From Firmicutes bacterium AM31-12AC (GTDB lineage Bacteria; Bacillota; Clostridia; Lachnospirales; Lachnospiraceae), in contig QUJA01000016.1 of assembly GCA_003480425.1 (NCBI GenBank), positions 1-56,128 on the forward strand: DNA of 56,128 nucleotides, read 5' to 3'. The notes under the pieces were generated by a model that was not told where the DNA came from, searched no databases, and saw only the letters and a program-made list of their open reading frames with translations. A program made the position numbers and the translations under genes. Shown here one piece after another: positions 6,687 through 13,872 of this stretch. The stretch's first letter is position 1, and every line of letters begins with the position of its first letter.

Positions 6687-7766
6687 ATGAGTGAATTGTT
6701 TAAGGCTGATAATGAATATAAAGAGTGGATTGCCGGAATATCCACTGATTTTAGAAGAAGCCAAATCAGGGCTTCTATGAAGATAAATGATGAGATGCTA
6801 AGATTTTATTGGAAACTTGGTAAGGGCATTTCATCTATGAGTGAACAGTTTGGATATGGAACAAGATTTTATAAAACGGTGAGTGACGATTTGAAATCCA
6901 TTTTGCCAGACGTGAAATCATTTTCTCCAACTAACTTGAAATATATGAGATACTTTTATGAGATGTATCCTGACGCAGTAATTTGTCCTCAAGTTGAGGA
7001 CGAATTGATTACAGATGCAAATCGTTCCCAAGTTGGGGATGATTTACAAATCATTTTTAGAATACCATGGGGACATAACAAAATAATACTTGATAAATGC
7101 AAAGGAAATTCTGCAAAGGCATTGTTTTATATCAGAAAGACTATTGAAAACAATTGGTCAAGAGATGTTTTACTAAACTTCTTAGGAACGGATTTATATG
7201 AACGTCAGGGCAAGGCAATAACTAACTTTTCTAATACACTTCCGATAGAACAGAGCGATTTAGCACAAGCAATTACGAAGGATCCATATAATTTTGATTT
7301 TTTGACTTTGCGTGAAAGGTATGATGAAAAGGAACTAAAGGATGCGCTTATAGAGAAAGTTAATAATTTTCTTATGGAGTTAGGTACTGGCTTTGCTTAT
7401 ATGGGCAGGGAAGTGAGAATTGAGGTTGGAGATACTGAAAAATTTATAGACATGCTATTTTACAATACTCAAAGGCATTGCTATGTTGTTGTAGAAATAA
7501 AAACAGGAAAATTTGATTCTTCTTATGCAGGTCAATTGGGAACTTATGTTGTGGCTGTTAATCATCAGATGAAAACAGAAGCCGATAATCCTACATTGGG
7601 ACTTCTGATTTGCAAAGATATGGATAAAGTAGAAGCCCAGTATGCATTAGAATCTACTAGCCAGCCACTTGGTATTTCTAGCTATGAATTATCAAAACTT
7701 ATACCAGAAGAGTTTAGAGGTAGTATGCCTACCATTGAAGAGATTGAGGCTGAATTAAATGAATAA
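6687..7766 (+). CDS. YhcG/DUF1016 family PD-(D/E)XK nuclease
   Basis: A 359-residue protein with an N-terminal DUF1016 domain (about 1-150; RRSQIRASMKINDEMLRFYW, FSPTNLKYMRYFYEMYP) and a C-terminal PDDEXK nuclease domain (about 185-335). The catalytic core is visible as TEKFIDMLFYNTQ followed by YVVVEIKTGKF, that is D...ExK. The family is widespread, often near restriction-modification or mobile DNA, and is thought to act in DNA repair or defence; the precise role is not settled. It ends with a clear hairpin terminator. It is the last gene of the block bracketed by the 44-bp inverted repeats. Confidence 0.9.
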   Translation: MSELFKADNEYKEWIAGISTDFRRSQIRASMKINDEMLRFYWKLGKGISSMSEQFGYGTRFYKTVSDDLKSILPDVKSFSPTNLKYMRYFYEMYPDAVICPQVEDELITDANRSQVGDDLQIIFRIPWGHNKIILDKCKGNSAKALFYIRKTIENNWSRDVLLNFLGTDLYERQGKAITNFSNTLPIEQSDLAQAITKDPYNFDFLTLRERYDEKELKDALIEKVNNFLMELGTGFAYMGREVRIEVGDTEKFIDMLFYNTQRHCYVVVEIKTGKFDSSYAGQLGTYVVAVNHQMKTEADNPTLGLLICKDMDKVEAQYALESTSQPLGISSYELSKLIPEEFRGSMPTIEEIEAELNE

Positions 7767-7823
7767 TTTTTAGTTTGGGAAACTTGTTGTTGAGTTAAAA
7801 ATGAATTTAAGTTCAAGAAATCA

Positions 7824-7862
7824 TAGAGTGTATGGATTCAATTCCATATGCTCTTTTTCTTT
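7824..7862 (+). terminator. Terminator of the YhcG gene, duplicated at 9.65 kb
   Basis: AGAGTGTATGGA pairs with TCCATATGCTCT (two G-U pairs) and is followed by TTTTTCTTT. A partial copy of this stretch, about 45 bases at 9632-9680, retains the hairpin but has lost the T-run. Confidence 0.75.
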
Positions 7863-7878
7863 ACTGAAAAATCTAATG

Positions 7879-7929
7879 TTACGAGTTTCTTACGAGTTGC
7901 ATTAAAAAAACTCGCAAGAAAACTCGTAA
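7879..7929 (+). repeat. 20-bp imperfect inverted repeat with internal TTACGAGTT duplication
   Basis: The left arm is 7879-7898 and the right arm 7909-7929; they differ by one substitution and one extra base. Each arm itself carries two copies of a CGAGTT-type half. No T-run follows. It lies 110 bases before the excisionase-like gene, so it may be a protein-binding site for recombination or control. Confidence 0.55.
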
Positions 7930-7956
7930 GAAAAAAGTAAAAAAATTTGCTTTTGA

Positions 7957-8000
7957 CCACTGTAAAACATGCTCTGAGCGTTTCGTTATATGAAGGGATA
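7957..8000 (-). repeat. 44-bp inverted repeat, right copy
   Basis: The reverse-complement partner of 4739-4782. It lies immediately upstream of the excisionase-like HTH gene, so the original position is probably this 5' leader, and the left copy a relocated or inverted duplicate. Confidence 0.8.
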
Positions 8001-8038
8001 ATTTTTCTTTCATATTTCAAAGAAAAGAGGATAAAGAA

Positions 8039-8215
8039 ATGTCAGAGAAAAGATGTTATACAGTTCAGGAGTTACAGGAAATCTTAGGAGTCAGCAGACC
8101 TACTATTTATAACCTTTTGAAGAAAAAGGAATTCCGGTGGATCCAGTTGGATGGCGGAAAGTATCGTGTCTCTAAGAAGAGTTTCGACGACTGGCTCGAT
8201 AACTTGGAACAGTAA
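8039..8215 (+). CDS. Excisionase-type helix-turn-helix protein
   Basis: A 58-residue protein. The whole chain is one MerR-like/excisionase HTH domain: YTVQELQEILGVSRPTIYNL (residues 7-26) followed by the wing KEFRWIQLDGGKYRVSKKSF. Proteins of this type (PF12728) are excisionases or accessory regulators of integrative elements. AAAGAGGA lies about 7 bases upstream of the ATG. Its neighbours are the 44-bp repeat upstream and a truncated HTH gene downstream, the order seen in the regulatory block of conjugative transposons. No integrase is visible in the window. Confidence 0.8.
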   Translation: MSEKRCYTVQELQEILGVSRPTIYNLLKKKEFRWIQLDGGKYRVSKKSFDDWLDNLEQ

Positions 8216-8334
8216 AAAACAGGGTGTTGATCAGCAGATTTTGTCTGCATCGACATCCTAAATTTTTTTCTGGATTCGAGATATGATATAGGAAAAATAA
8301 CACTAACACTAAAAGGACAGGAAGTGAAGAATAA

Positions 8335-8508
8335 ATGGCAACAGCAATTATGAAACAAAAAGAAGTTCCGGAAATGGACGATGTTGAGGAAATCATTTCG
8401 AAGATTTCAGAAGAAAGTCCTTACAGACGGCATCCAACACAAAAGAGGACCTGGATGACAGTGCCGGAAATGGGAAAGCTGCTGGGATTTCCTTTTAAAT
8501 GCAGATAG
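8335..8508 (+). pseudogene. Truncated HTH-domain protein of a conjugative element
   Basis: The frame opens at ATG 8335 with AGGAAGTG upstream and runs 57 residues. After RTWMTVPEMGKLLGF it meets TAG at 8506-8508. In the mobile-element family this opening (TWMTVPEMGxxLGL) leads into a full winged-HTH domain, so the gene is cut short. The frame stays open after the stop for about 80 codons (FRVLTSVIDASEDIYTADYQ, then LYFAKGALVATV), but that part does not resemble the HTH continuation. The likely explanation is a deletion junction near 8500. No gene is seen in 8509-8793 apart from this remnant and the next promoter. Confidence 0.55.
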
Positions 8509-8727
8509 TTTAGAGTTCTGACATCGGTTATAGATGCGTCAGAGGATATCTATACTGCTGATTATCAGGTAGATGCAGATGGACAGAGAACACTGTATTT
8601 TGCAAAGGGCGCACTGGTAGCAACCGTCACACGCTGTGCGGATTGTATTTGTATTGTACTTGTATCAATTGTAATTCGAGATTCCATGCCCATTATCTTG
8701 GATAAGTGCATAGAAATAAGTGAAATA

Positions 8728-8770
8728 TCAATACAGTTGTATTGAATTAGTAATGGAATGGCATTATAAT
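8728..8770 (+). promoter_or_regulatory. Promoter and operator of the RelBE-like module
   Basis: TTGAAT (8742-8747), 17-base spacer, TATAAT (8765-8770). A perfect dyad TCAATACAGTTGTATTGA (8728-8745) overlaps the -35 box, as expected for autorepression by a ribbon-helix-helix antitoxin. Further GTATTG/TTGTAT half-sites lie upstream (about 8644-8672). Confidence 0.7.
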
Positions 8771-8793
8771 GAAGAAAAAAGGAGGTATCTAAA

Positions 8794-9087
8794 ATGGCAA
8801 GTACAATTCAGATCAGGGTAGACGATGACTTAAAAAATAAATCAGATCAGCTTTTTAAAGATCTTGGAACTGATACGACATCAGCAATAAGGATGTTTTT
8901 AACGCAGGCGGTTGCATACAATGGATTTCCATTTGAAATAAAACGAACTGTGCATAATCCTTATAAATCTATGACGGAAGAAGAGATGCTTCAAAGATTG
9001 GAACAATCCAGAGAATCTTCAAAAAAGGGGAATTACCGAAATGCAGATGATGTGATTTCAGATATGAGAGGAAAATATGGATTATAA
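8794..9087 (+). CDS. RelB/DinJ family antitoxin
   Basis: A 97-residue type II antitoxin. The N-terminus, TIQIRVDDDLKNKSDQLFKD followed by LGTDTTSAIRMFLTQAV, is the ribbon-helix-helix DNA-binding domain of RelB/DinJ proteins. The C-terminus (SMTEEEMLQRLEQSRES..., ADDVISDMRGKYGL) is the flexible toxin-binding part. A strong AAGGAGG ribosome site is present. Its last 11 bases overlap the toxin start, giving translational coupling. It is expected to neutralise the toxin and repress the operon through the TCAATAC dyad. Confidence 0.92.
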   Translation: MASTIQIRVDDDLKNKSDQLFKDLGTDTTSAIRMFLTQAVAYNGFPFEIKRTVHNPYKSMTEEEMLQRLEQSRESSKKGNYRNADDVISDMRGKYGL

Positions 9088-9391
9088 AGTAGTTGTAACA
9101 GCTGAAGCAGAAGCAGACTTAAACCAGTTTGTACAGTATCTGCTTTTCGCCAAGAAAAATAAGCAGGCAGCAAAGAATGTGCTTGATGATTTTGAGGATA
9201 CTATTAAAAAGTTGAAGTATGTAGCAAGTAGTTTGAAGGTATGCGACAATCCACGTTTACAGAGCCTTGGATATCGTCGAATAAATTTTCAACAGCACAG
9301 ATATTTTATGTTGTACAGAATAGAAAATGATGTTGTATATGTGGATGATATTTTTCATGAGTTACAAGATTATGAAAACAGAATGATATAA
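9077..9391 (+). CDS. RelE/ParE superfamily toxin
   Basis: A 104-residue toxin of the RelE/ParE fold. It shows VVVTAEAEADLNQFVQYLL (helix 1), a central helix pair, YRRINFQQHRYFMLYRIEND and VVYVDDIFHELQDYE, the usual strand order of the family. RelE members are ribosome-dependent mRNA endonucleases and ParE members poison gyrase. I cannot separate the two by eye, though pairing with a RelB/DinJ antitoxin favours mRNA cleavage. It overlaps the antitoxin gene by 11 bases and ends at a terminator. Confidence 0.9.
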   Translation: MDYKVVVTAEAEADLNQFVQYLLFAKKNKQAAKNVLDDFEDTIKKLKYVASSLKVCDNPRLQSLGYRRINFQQHRYFMLYRIENDVVYVDDIFHELQDYENRMI

Positions 9392-9409
9392 ATTAAATAT
9401 TGGCAGTAA

Positions 9410-9447
9410 AAAGATCATTTACCGTAAAACCGTAGATGGTCTTTTTT
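9410..9447 (+). terminator. Terminator of the toxin-antitoxin operon
   Basis: AGATCATTTAC pairs with GTAGATGGTCT (two G-U pairs) and runs into TTTTTT. Confidence 0.85.
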
Positions 9448-9631
9448 GTACCTTTTTGGGAAGGAGGAAATATTTATAGCTGCTCAGACATGGACTATGT
9501 AAAAGAATATTGCCTCGAAGTAGATGGAAAAGAAGCATATTTGAAAAAGTTGTTTGAGAAATTATTGCTTGAAAAAATCAATGAATTATTAGCTCTGTGT
9601 CTGGGGCGAGGAGAATCGACTGACAGAGTGA

Positions 9632-9680
9632 TAATTTCAAGTTTATGAAATCATAGAGTGTATGGATTCAAATTCCATAT
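9632..9680 (+). repeat. Partial duplicate of the YhcG terminator region
   Basis: The stretch GAAATCATAGAGTGTATGGA, then TTCAAATTCCATAT, repeats 7818-7850 with one extra A, and weaker similarity extends about 15 bases upstream. The upstream stretch 9448-9631 holds a short open frame (ATG 9490, about 52 residues) with a poorly placed ribosome site; I do not call it a gene. Confidence 0.7.
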
Positions 9681-9738
9681 CCAGAGATGCGGGCATTACT
9701 CAATTCGCTGGCGAAGACGATGAGTTAGATGGAAGTCT

Positions 9739-9790
9739 ATGCTATGGAAACGAAAATAGAAATTAATGATAATTTTCTTGAAATGGAAAT
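9739..9790 (+). repeat. Chimeric fragment of the GNAT gene end and the GGADGPTS gene
   Basis: Bases 9739-9763 match the end of the GNAT gene (about 5290-5314, one mismatch). Bases 9753-9790 match 5783-5820 inside the GGADGPTS gene without a mismatch. The two parts meet in an AAAATAGAAAT microhomology present at both source sites, so this is a duplicated copy with a 470-base internal deletion. It is directly followed (9788-9832) by what reads, on the minus strand, as a ribosome site and start MNTTEKLE of a gene cut off at once. Confidence 0.8.
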
Positions 9791-9846
9791 CTTCCAGTTT
9801 TTCTGTTGTGTTCATGGGCATCACCCTCCTTTAAAGACTAGAGGGC

Positions 9847-9963
9847 TGTCAAGATAGCTAAAAGCACTGGAAGAAGATGGTTTGATTATCAGAACTGAAT
9901 ATGCGAAGATTCCGCCAAAAGTAGAATATAGTTTAAGTGATATTGGAATGAAAGTTTATTAAG
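9847..9963 (+). pseudogene. C-terminal remnant of an HxlR-family regulator
   Basis: The frame reads LSR, a TAG stop at 9856-9858 where the family has Gln, then LKALEEDGLIIRTEYAKIPP and KVEYSLSDIGMKVY to TAA. This is the wing and following helix of HxlR/MarR-like winged-helix regulators (xxLxRQLKxLEEDGLIxRxxYxxxPPxVEYxLT). The N-terminal half is missing and the fragment is also truncated at the C-terminus relative to the family. It is not functional. Confidence 0.75.
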
Positions 9964-10023
9964 CATAATGTAGACGATGTGCTATAATACTGACAGTAGA
10001 CATCAGAAAAGAAGGGACAAAAT

Positions 10024-10956
10024 ATGCAAATCAGTTTATTACTAATGGAAGAGATTGCAAAGCTTTTTGCGATCATGCTTATGGGATATGCGGTTGTAAA
10101 AGCTGGACTTATGAAGTCATCAGAGAGTAAAAGCATATCTGTAGTTATGGTTTATCTTGTTATTCCATGCGTGATTATCGACGCATTTCAGGTGGACTAT
10201 ACATCAGATGTAAAAAAAGGCCTGCTTCTGGCATGTGCAGCAGCAGTTCTGGTACATGTTTTATTTCTGATACTTACCGCAATATTAAAACAAGTATTAC
10301 AGCTAGATACGATTGAGCGTGCAACTGTTATTTATTCCAATGCCGGTATACTGGTGATTCCGCTGGTACAGGACTTGCTTGGACAGGAGTACGTTATTTA
10401 CTCCAGTGCTTATATTGCGGTACAGCTGGTTCTGATCTGGACACACTGCAAAAATATGATTTGTGAAGAAGATAGATTAGAGTGGAAAAAAGTATTTTTG
10501 AACGTAAATATTATTTCAATCATAGTAGGGGTGATATTGTTTATCTGCAGAATCCAGTTACCTTCGGGTGTACAGGATGTCATGGATATGATGAATAATA
10601 TGATTGGTCCGATCGGTATGCTGCTTGCCGGAATGGTTATTGCGGATGTACCTCTTAAGACTGTATTTACTAAAAAAAGGAACTATGTTTCGACAGTATT
10701 GAGATTGATTGTCTATCCAATATTTATATTGATTTTAATGAAAATGCTTAATACATTTGCGGGATTAAATGATTCCAAACAGATTCTCCTGACTGTGTAT
10801 ATTGCATCCATAACACCTGCCTGTGCAACTGTGACGTCCATGGCACAACTATATGATAAAGATGCGGCATATGCGAGCTCATTGTATGTACTTACGACAC
10901 TGCTGTCAATTGTGACCATGCCAGTGATGGTGGGAATGTATGAGATGTTTGTGTGA
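10024..10956 (+). CDS. AEC (auxin efflux carrier) family transporter
   Basis: A 310-residue membrane protein with about ten hydrophobic segments and the AEC family layout. The N-terminal half has VVMVYLVIPCVIIDAFQ (the family LxxPxLxFxxF-like element) and the C-terminal half contains MLLAGMVIADVP. The last third reads ILLTVYIASITPACATVTSM, then the AxYASSLYVLTTLLSIVTMP block that is highly conserved in bacterial members (typically malate/organic-acid or unknown-substrate permeases). The ribosome site AGAAGGGA precedes ATG 10024, and a TATAAT box sits at 9983-9988. The substrate is unknown. Confidence 0.88.
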   Translation: MQISLLLMEEIAKLFAIMLMGYAVVKAGLMKSSESKSISVVMVYLVIPCVIIDAFQVDYTSDVKKGLLLACAAAVLVHVLFLILTAILKQVLQLDTIERATVIYSNAGILVIPLVQDLLGQEYVIYSSAYIAVQLVLIWTHCKNMICEEDRLEWKKVFLNVNIISIIVGVILFICRIQLPSGVQDVMDMMNNMIGPIGMLLAGMVIADVPLKTVFTKKRNYVSTVLRLIVYPIFILILMKMLNTFAGLNDSKQILLTVYIASITPACATVTSMAQLYDKDAAYASSLYVLTTLLSIVTMPVMVGMYEMFV

Positions 10957-11051
10957 GAAAATAAAAAGATTGAAGAATTCTATTTATGAAATTTGTGATT
11001 ATAATGTTCCATATGAGATTACATTGAAGGAAGCAATTAATAAAATGGAAA

Positions 11052-11132
11052 AAGCAGCGCCAGAAATTGTCAGGATGGACGGCGCAGATCTGTCAACATG
11101 AAATTGATCATTTGTCAGGGAAAATCATATAA
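11052..11132 (+). pseudogene. C-terminal fragment of a peptide deformylase gene
   Basis: In this frame the codons read KQRQKLSGWTAQICQHEIDH, then LSGKII and TAA. QHEIDHL is motif 3 of peptide deformylase (the metal-binding HExxH), and GW-A-I--QHEIDHLxG is the normal C-terminal context. Motifs 1 and 2 are absent. The DNA between the AEC gene and this point (10957-11051) codes for nothing recognisable. It is a remnant left by deletion. Confidence 0.65.
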
Positions 11133-11158
11133 CCAATGCGGATTGCGAGGTGACGGAT

Positions 11159-11527
11159 ATGCTGAAAAATGTATTAATCGTGGTAAATGATATAGAAAAA
11201 TCCATAGAGTTTTATAGGGATTTATTTGGATTACAAGTGATTCTTCAGAATGAAGGAAATGTGATCTTATCGGAGGGGCTTGTTTTGCAGGATGCCGGTT
11301 TATGGGAGAAGACACTGGATGAGATTTCTACTCCATTCAATAACAGGATGGAACTGTATTTTGGGGAATTTGATATAGAGGGATTGCTTGCAAAATATGA
11401 ATCTGGTAAGTATTTCGTCCGATATACCACTGAACTAACAGAAATTGCGGGTGGTCAGAAACTTGTAAGACTGTATGATCCGAGTGGTAATCTCATTGAG
11501 GTTCGCACTCCATTCAGGTGTAATTAA
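11159..11527 (+). CDS. VOC-superfamily (glyoxalase/bleomycin-resistance fold) protein
   Basis: A 122-residue VOC domain with the two beta-alpha-beta-beta-beta halves. It starts with the diagnostic VLIVVNDIEKSIEFYRDLFG (residues ~5-24) and ends with LVRLYDPSGNLIEVRTPF (the DPxGNxIE metal/ligand strand). GAGGTGA precedes ATG 11159; a GTG nine bases upstream is the other possible start. VOC proteins include metal-dependent lyases, dioxygenases and drug-binding proteins; nothing here picks one. It sits alone between a deformylase remnant and the polymerase gene. Confidence 0.85.
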   Translation: MLKNVLIVVNDIEKSIEFYRDLFGLQVILQNEGNVILSEGLVLQDAGLWEKTLDEISTPFNNRMELYFGEFDIEGLLAKYESGKYFVRYTTELTEIAGGQKLVRLYDPSGNLIEVRTPFRCN

Positions 11528-11603
11528 AGGAGAGAATATGCAGATTTTTGGCCAAGATAAATAAGAATTATAAACAGAACACAGGAGAATCGGGAGGTGT
11601 AGA

Positions 11604-13133
11604 ATGATGGAAAAGGAAAGAACCTATATTGCAATCGATCTTAAGTCATTCTATGCGTCTGTGGAATGTAAAGAACGAAATAGGGATCCTTTGACGACCA
11701 ATCTTGTAGTTGCGGATAAAAGCAGAACAGAAAAAACAATCTGTCTTGCGGTATCTCCAGCTTTAAAGTGTTATGGGATACCAGGAAGGGCTCGTTTATT
11801 TGAGGTTGTTCAAAAAGTAAAAGAAGCCAACAGCGTCCGCAGGTGGAAAGCGCCGAATAGAACTTTTATCGGAGTATCTGATGACAGCACAGAATTAGAT
11901 ATCAATCCGGCACTGGAGATTGATTATATTGTTGCCCCGCCCCGGATGGCTCTCTATCTGGAATACAGCACCAGAATTTACAGCATTTATCTGAAATATA
12001 TTGCGCCGGAAGATATTTTCCCTTATTCGATTGACGAAGTATTTATGGATGTAACGGATTATCTGCATACGTATAATATGACAGCAAGAGAACTTGCAAT
12101 GACCATGATACATGATGTGCTGAAAACGACAGGTATAACGGCAACTGCTGGAATCGGAACAAATATGTATCTGTGTAAGATTGCGATGGATATCGTGGCG
12201 AAGCATATTAAAGCAGATAAAGATGGTGTACGAATTGCAGAACTGGATGAAATGTCATACCGAAGGAAACTCTGGGGTCACAGACCACTTACTGATTTCT
12301 GGAGAGTAGGAAAAGGATATGCAAAGAAACTGGAAGAATACGGGCTTTATACAATGGGAGATATTGCAAGATGTTCCATCGGAAAAGAAAATGAATTATA
12401 CAATGAAGACCTGTTATACAGGCTGTTTGGAGTTAATGCAGAGCTTCTGATCGACCATGCCTGGGGATATGAGCCCTGTACCATGGAAATGGTCAAGGCT
12501 TACAAACCGGAAACGAGCAGTGTTTGTTCCGGGCAGGTACTTCATTGTCCTTATGATTTTGAAAAAGCAAAATTAGTCGTCAAAGAGATGACAGACCAGA
12601 TGGTTTTGGATTTGGTGGATAAGAAGCTTGTGACGGATCAGATTGTGTTGACAGTTGGTTATGATATTGAGAATCTGAATAATGCCGACAGGAAAAAACA
12701 GTATCATGGAGAGGTTACAATCGACCGTTATGGAAGAAGAATCCCGAAACATGCACATGGAACGACCAATCTGAAACGGCAGACTTCCTCAACAAAACTG
12801 ATAATGGATGCAGTAATAGAGCTATATGACAGGATCGTTGACAGAAACCTGCTTGTCAGAAGAATCAATATCACGGCGAACAGGCTTGTGGATGAAAGTT
12901 CGGTAAAGAAAGAAGAAGTGTATGAGCAGCTGGATCTTTTTACGGATTATGAGGCACAAAGGAAAAAGAAGGAAGAGGAAGAAGCCGCGCTGGATCGCGA
13001 AAAACGTATGCAGGAAGCAATGCTTAGTATCAAAAAGAAATTTGGAAAAAACGCTGTACTGAAGGGAATGAATCTTCAGGAAGGTGCAACCGCAAAGGAC
13101 AGAAATGAACAGATTGGCGGACATAAGGCGTAA
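11604..13133 (+). CDS. Y-family DNA polymerase (UmuC/UvrX type)
   Basis: A 509-residue translesion polymerase. The palm-domain catalytic residues are visible in YIAIDLKSFYASVECKER (first Asp, steric-gate region, residues ~8-25) and YSIDEVFMDVTDY (Asp-Glu, ~135-147). The HhH thumb (FWRVGKGYAKKLEEYGLYTMGDIA), little-finger domain and a charged coiled tail (AQRKKKEEEEAALDREKRMQ) follow. The length fits the Firmicutes UvrX/YqjW branch found on chromosomes, plasmids and phages rather than DinB (~350 residues). GGGAGGT lies 6 bases upstream. It is followed 15 bases later by a YolD-like gene, the usual partner, suggesting one damage-inducible unit, although I could not find an unambiguous LexA box. 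Confidence 0.93.
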   Translation: MMEKERTYIAIDLKSFYASVECKERNRDPLTTNLVVADKSRTEKTICLAVSPALKCYGIPGRARLFEVVQKVKEANSVRRWKAPNRTFIGVSDDSTELDINPALEIDYIVAPPRMALYLEYSTRIYSIYLKYIAPEDIFPYSIDEVFMDVTDYLHTYNMTARELAMTMIHDVLKTTGITATAGIGTNMYLCKIAMDIVAKHIKADKDGVRIAELDEMSYRRKLWGHRPLTDFWRVGKGYAKKLEEYGLYTMGDIARCSIGKENELYNEDLLYRLFGVNAELLIDHAWGYEPCTMEMVKAYKPETSSVCSGQVLHCPYDFEKAKLVVKEMTDQMVLDLVDKKLVTDQIVLTVGYDIENLNNADRKKQYHGEVTIDRYGRRIPKHAHGTTNLKRQTSSTKLIMDAVIELYDRIVDRNLLVRRINITANRLVDESSVKKEEVYEQLDLFTDYEAQRKKKEEEEAALDREKRMQEAMLSIKKKFGKNAVLKGMNLQEGATAKDRNEQIGGHKA

Positions 13134-13148
13134 AGGAGTTGGAAGAGG

Positions 13149-13562
13149 ATGAAAAATAATTCTTATGACGATATTATCAATTTACCGCATCCGGTCTCTA
13201 AGAATCATCCGCAAATGCCACTTCAGGATCGGGCAGCGCAATTTGCTCCTTTTGCAGCTTTGACCGGACATGATGCTGCGATAAAGGAAACGGCAAGATT
13301 AACCGATGAGAGATTGGAACTGAGCGAGGAAGTGATTGCTCAGCTGAACGAAAAAATCAATATAATCAGAAATAATATCGGTATAGAACAGAAAGTATCG
13401 ATAACTTATTTTGTTCCCGATGCAAAAAAAGCCGGCGGATCCTATGTTACGTGCGTAGGTATTGTAAAAAAGATAGACGAATATGAGCATACCATAATCA
13501 TGACGGATCAAACGGTTATTCCAATCGAGCAGATAAGTGAAATGGCAAATCAAAATTTGTAA
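13149..13562 (+). CDS. YolD-like protein
   Basis: A 137-residue YolD-family protein. YolD-like genes sit next to Y-family polymerases in Firmicutes and are thought to play the role that UmuD plays for UmuC. Family features visible here are MPLQDRAAQFAPFAALTGHD (residues ~23-42), a helical middle ending ELSEEVIAQLNEKI, and the SH3-like C-terminal half (VSITYFVPDAKKAGGSYVTC, VKKIDEYEHTIIM, IPIEQISEM). The ribosome site AAAGGAG lies upstream, and the gene is only 15 bases downstream of the polymerase. Confidence 0.9.
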   Translation: MKNNSYDDIINLPHPVSKNHPQMPLQDRAAQFAPFAALTGHDAAIKETARLTDERLELSEEVIAQLNEKINIIRNNIGIEQKVSITYFVPDAKKAGGSYVTCVGIVKKIDEYEHTIIMTDQTVIPIEQISEMANQNL

Positions 13563-13607
13563 GAATAAATCAGAAGTTTTATCTGCGGCATTTCCGTGTT
13601 ATTAACA

Positions 13608-13793
13608 TTATCCTTGCACTAACATTACTGGAGTGCATTTGGGGAATGTTAAGATAATTGTTGCTTTTAGTGAAGCATAATCTGGATTATTTAAAATGTC
13701 TTCTGTCGCAGATCCGCCGCTTTTATTCGACTTTAGTTCACCGTTTACAACAATCACATCCGGATTCTCAAGAAAGGGACGGAATGAAAACAC
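13608..13793 (-). pseudogene. Fragment of a periplasmic-binding-protein gene (BtuF/FepB-like)
   Basis: The minus-strand frame contains NPDVIVVNGELKSNKSGG, then ATEDILNNPDYASLKA. This is the pattern of siderophore/cobalamin ABC substrate-binding proteins, where NPDVIIxxx is followed by the ILNDPxxASLKAVKxGxVY loop. Both ends are missing, and after ATII the similarity stops. It occupies most of the otherwise gene-free 310 bases before the symporter. Confidence 0.5.
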
Positions 13794-13812
13794 ACTTATT
13801 TGGTATAAAAGC

Positions 13813-13841
13813 TTGCAAATCCACCTTCTTTCCGTTAATAT
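13813..13841 (+). promoter_or_regulatory. Promoter of the AGCS symporter gene (copy of 21007-21035)
   Basis: TTGCAA (13813-13818), 17-base spacer, TAATAT (13836-13841), 31 bases before the ATG. The same promoter plus downstream GACAGCAAA recurs at 21007; here 11 bases between TAATATATT and GACAGC are missing relative to that copy. Confidence 0.65.
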
Positions 13842-13872
13842 ATTGACAGCAAATAAGGAAAGGAAAGAAGGT

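Noticed and set aside
9436..9648. A 70-codon ORF after the toxin-antitoxin terminator
   Set aside because: Its first codons lie inside the terminator, the inner ATG lacks a properly spaced ribosome site, and no family is recognised.
11895..13553. Several minus-strand ORFs of 60-103 codons across the polymerase and YolD genes
   Set aside because: All are antisense to well-supported genes and lack start sites.
13696..13872. N-terminal extension of the AGCS symporter to 13696
   Set aside because: It would run through a decayed binding-protein fragment and the promoter; a good ribosome site precedes ATG 13873 and the family N-terminus starts there.
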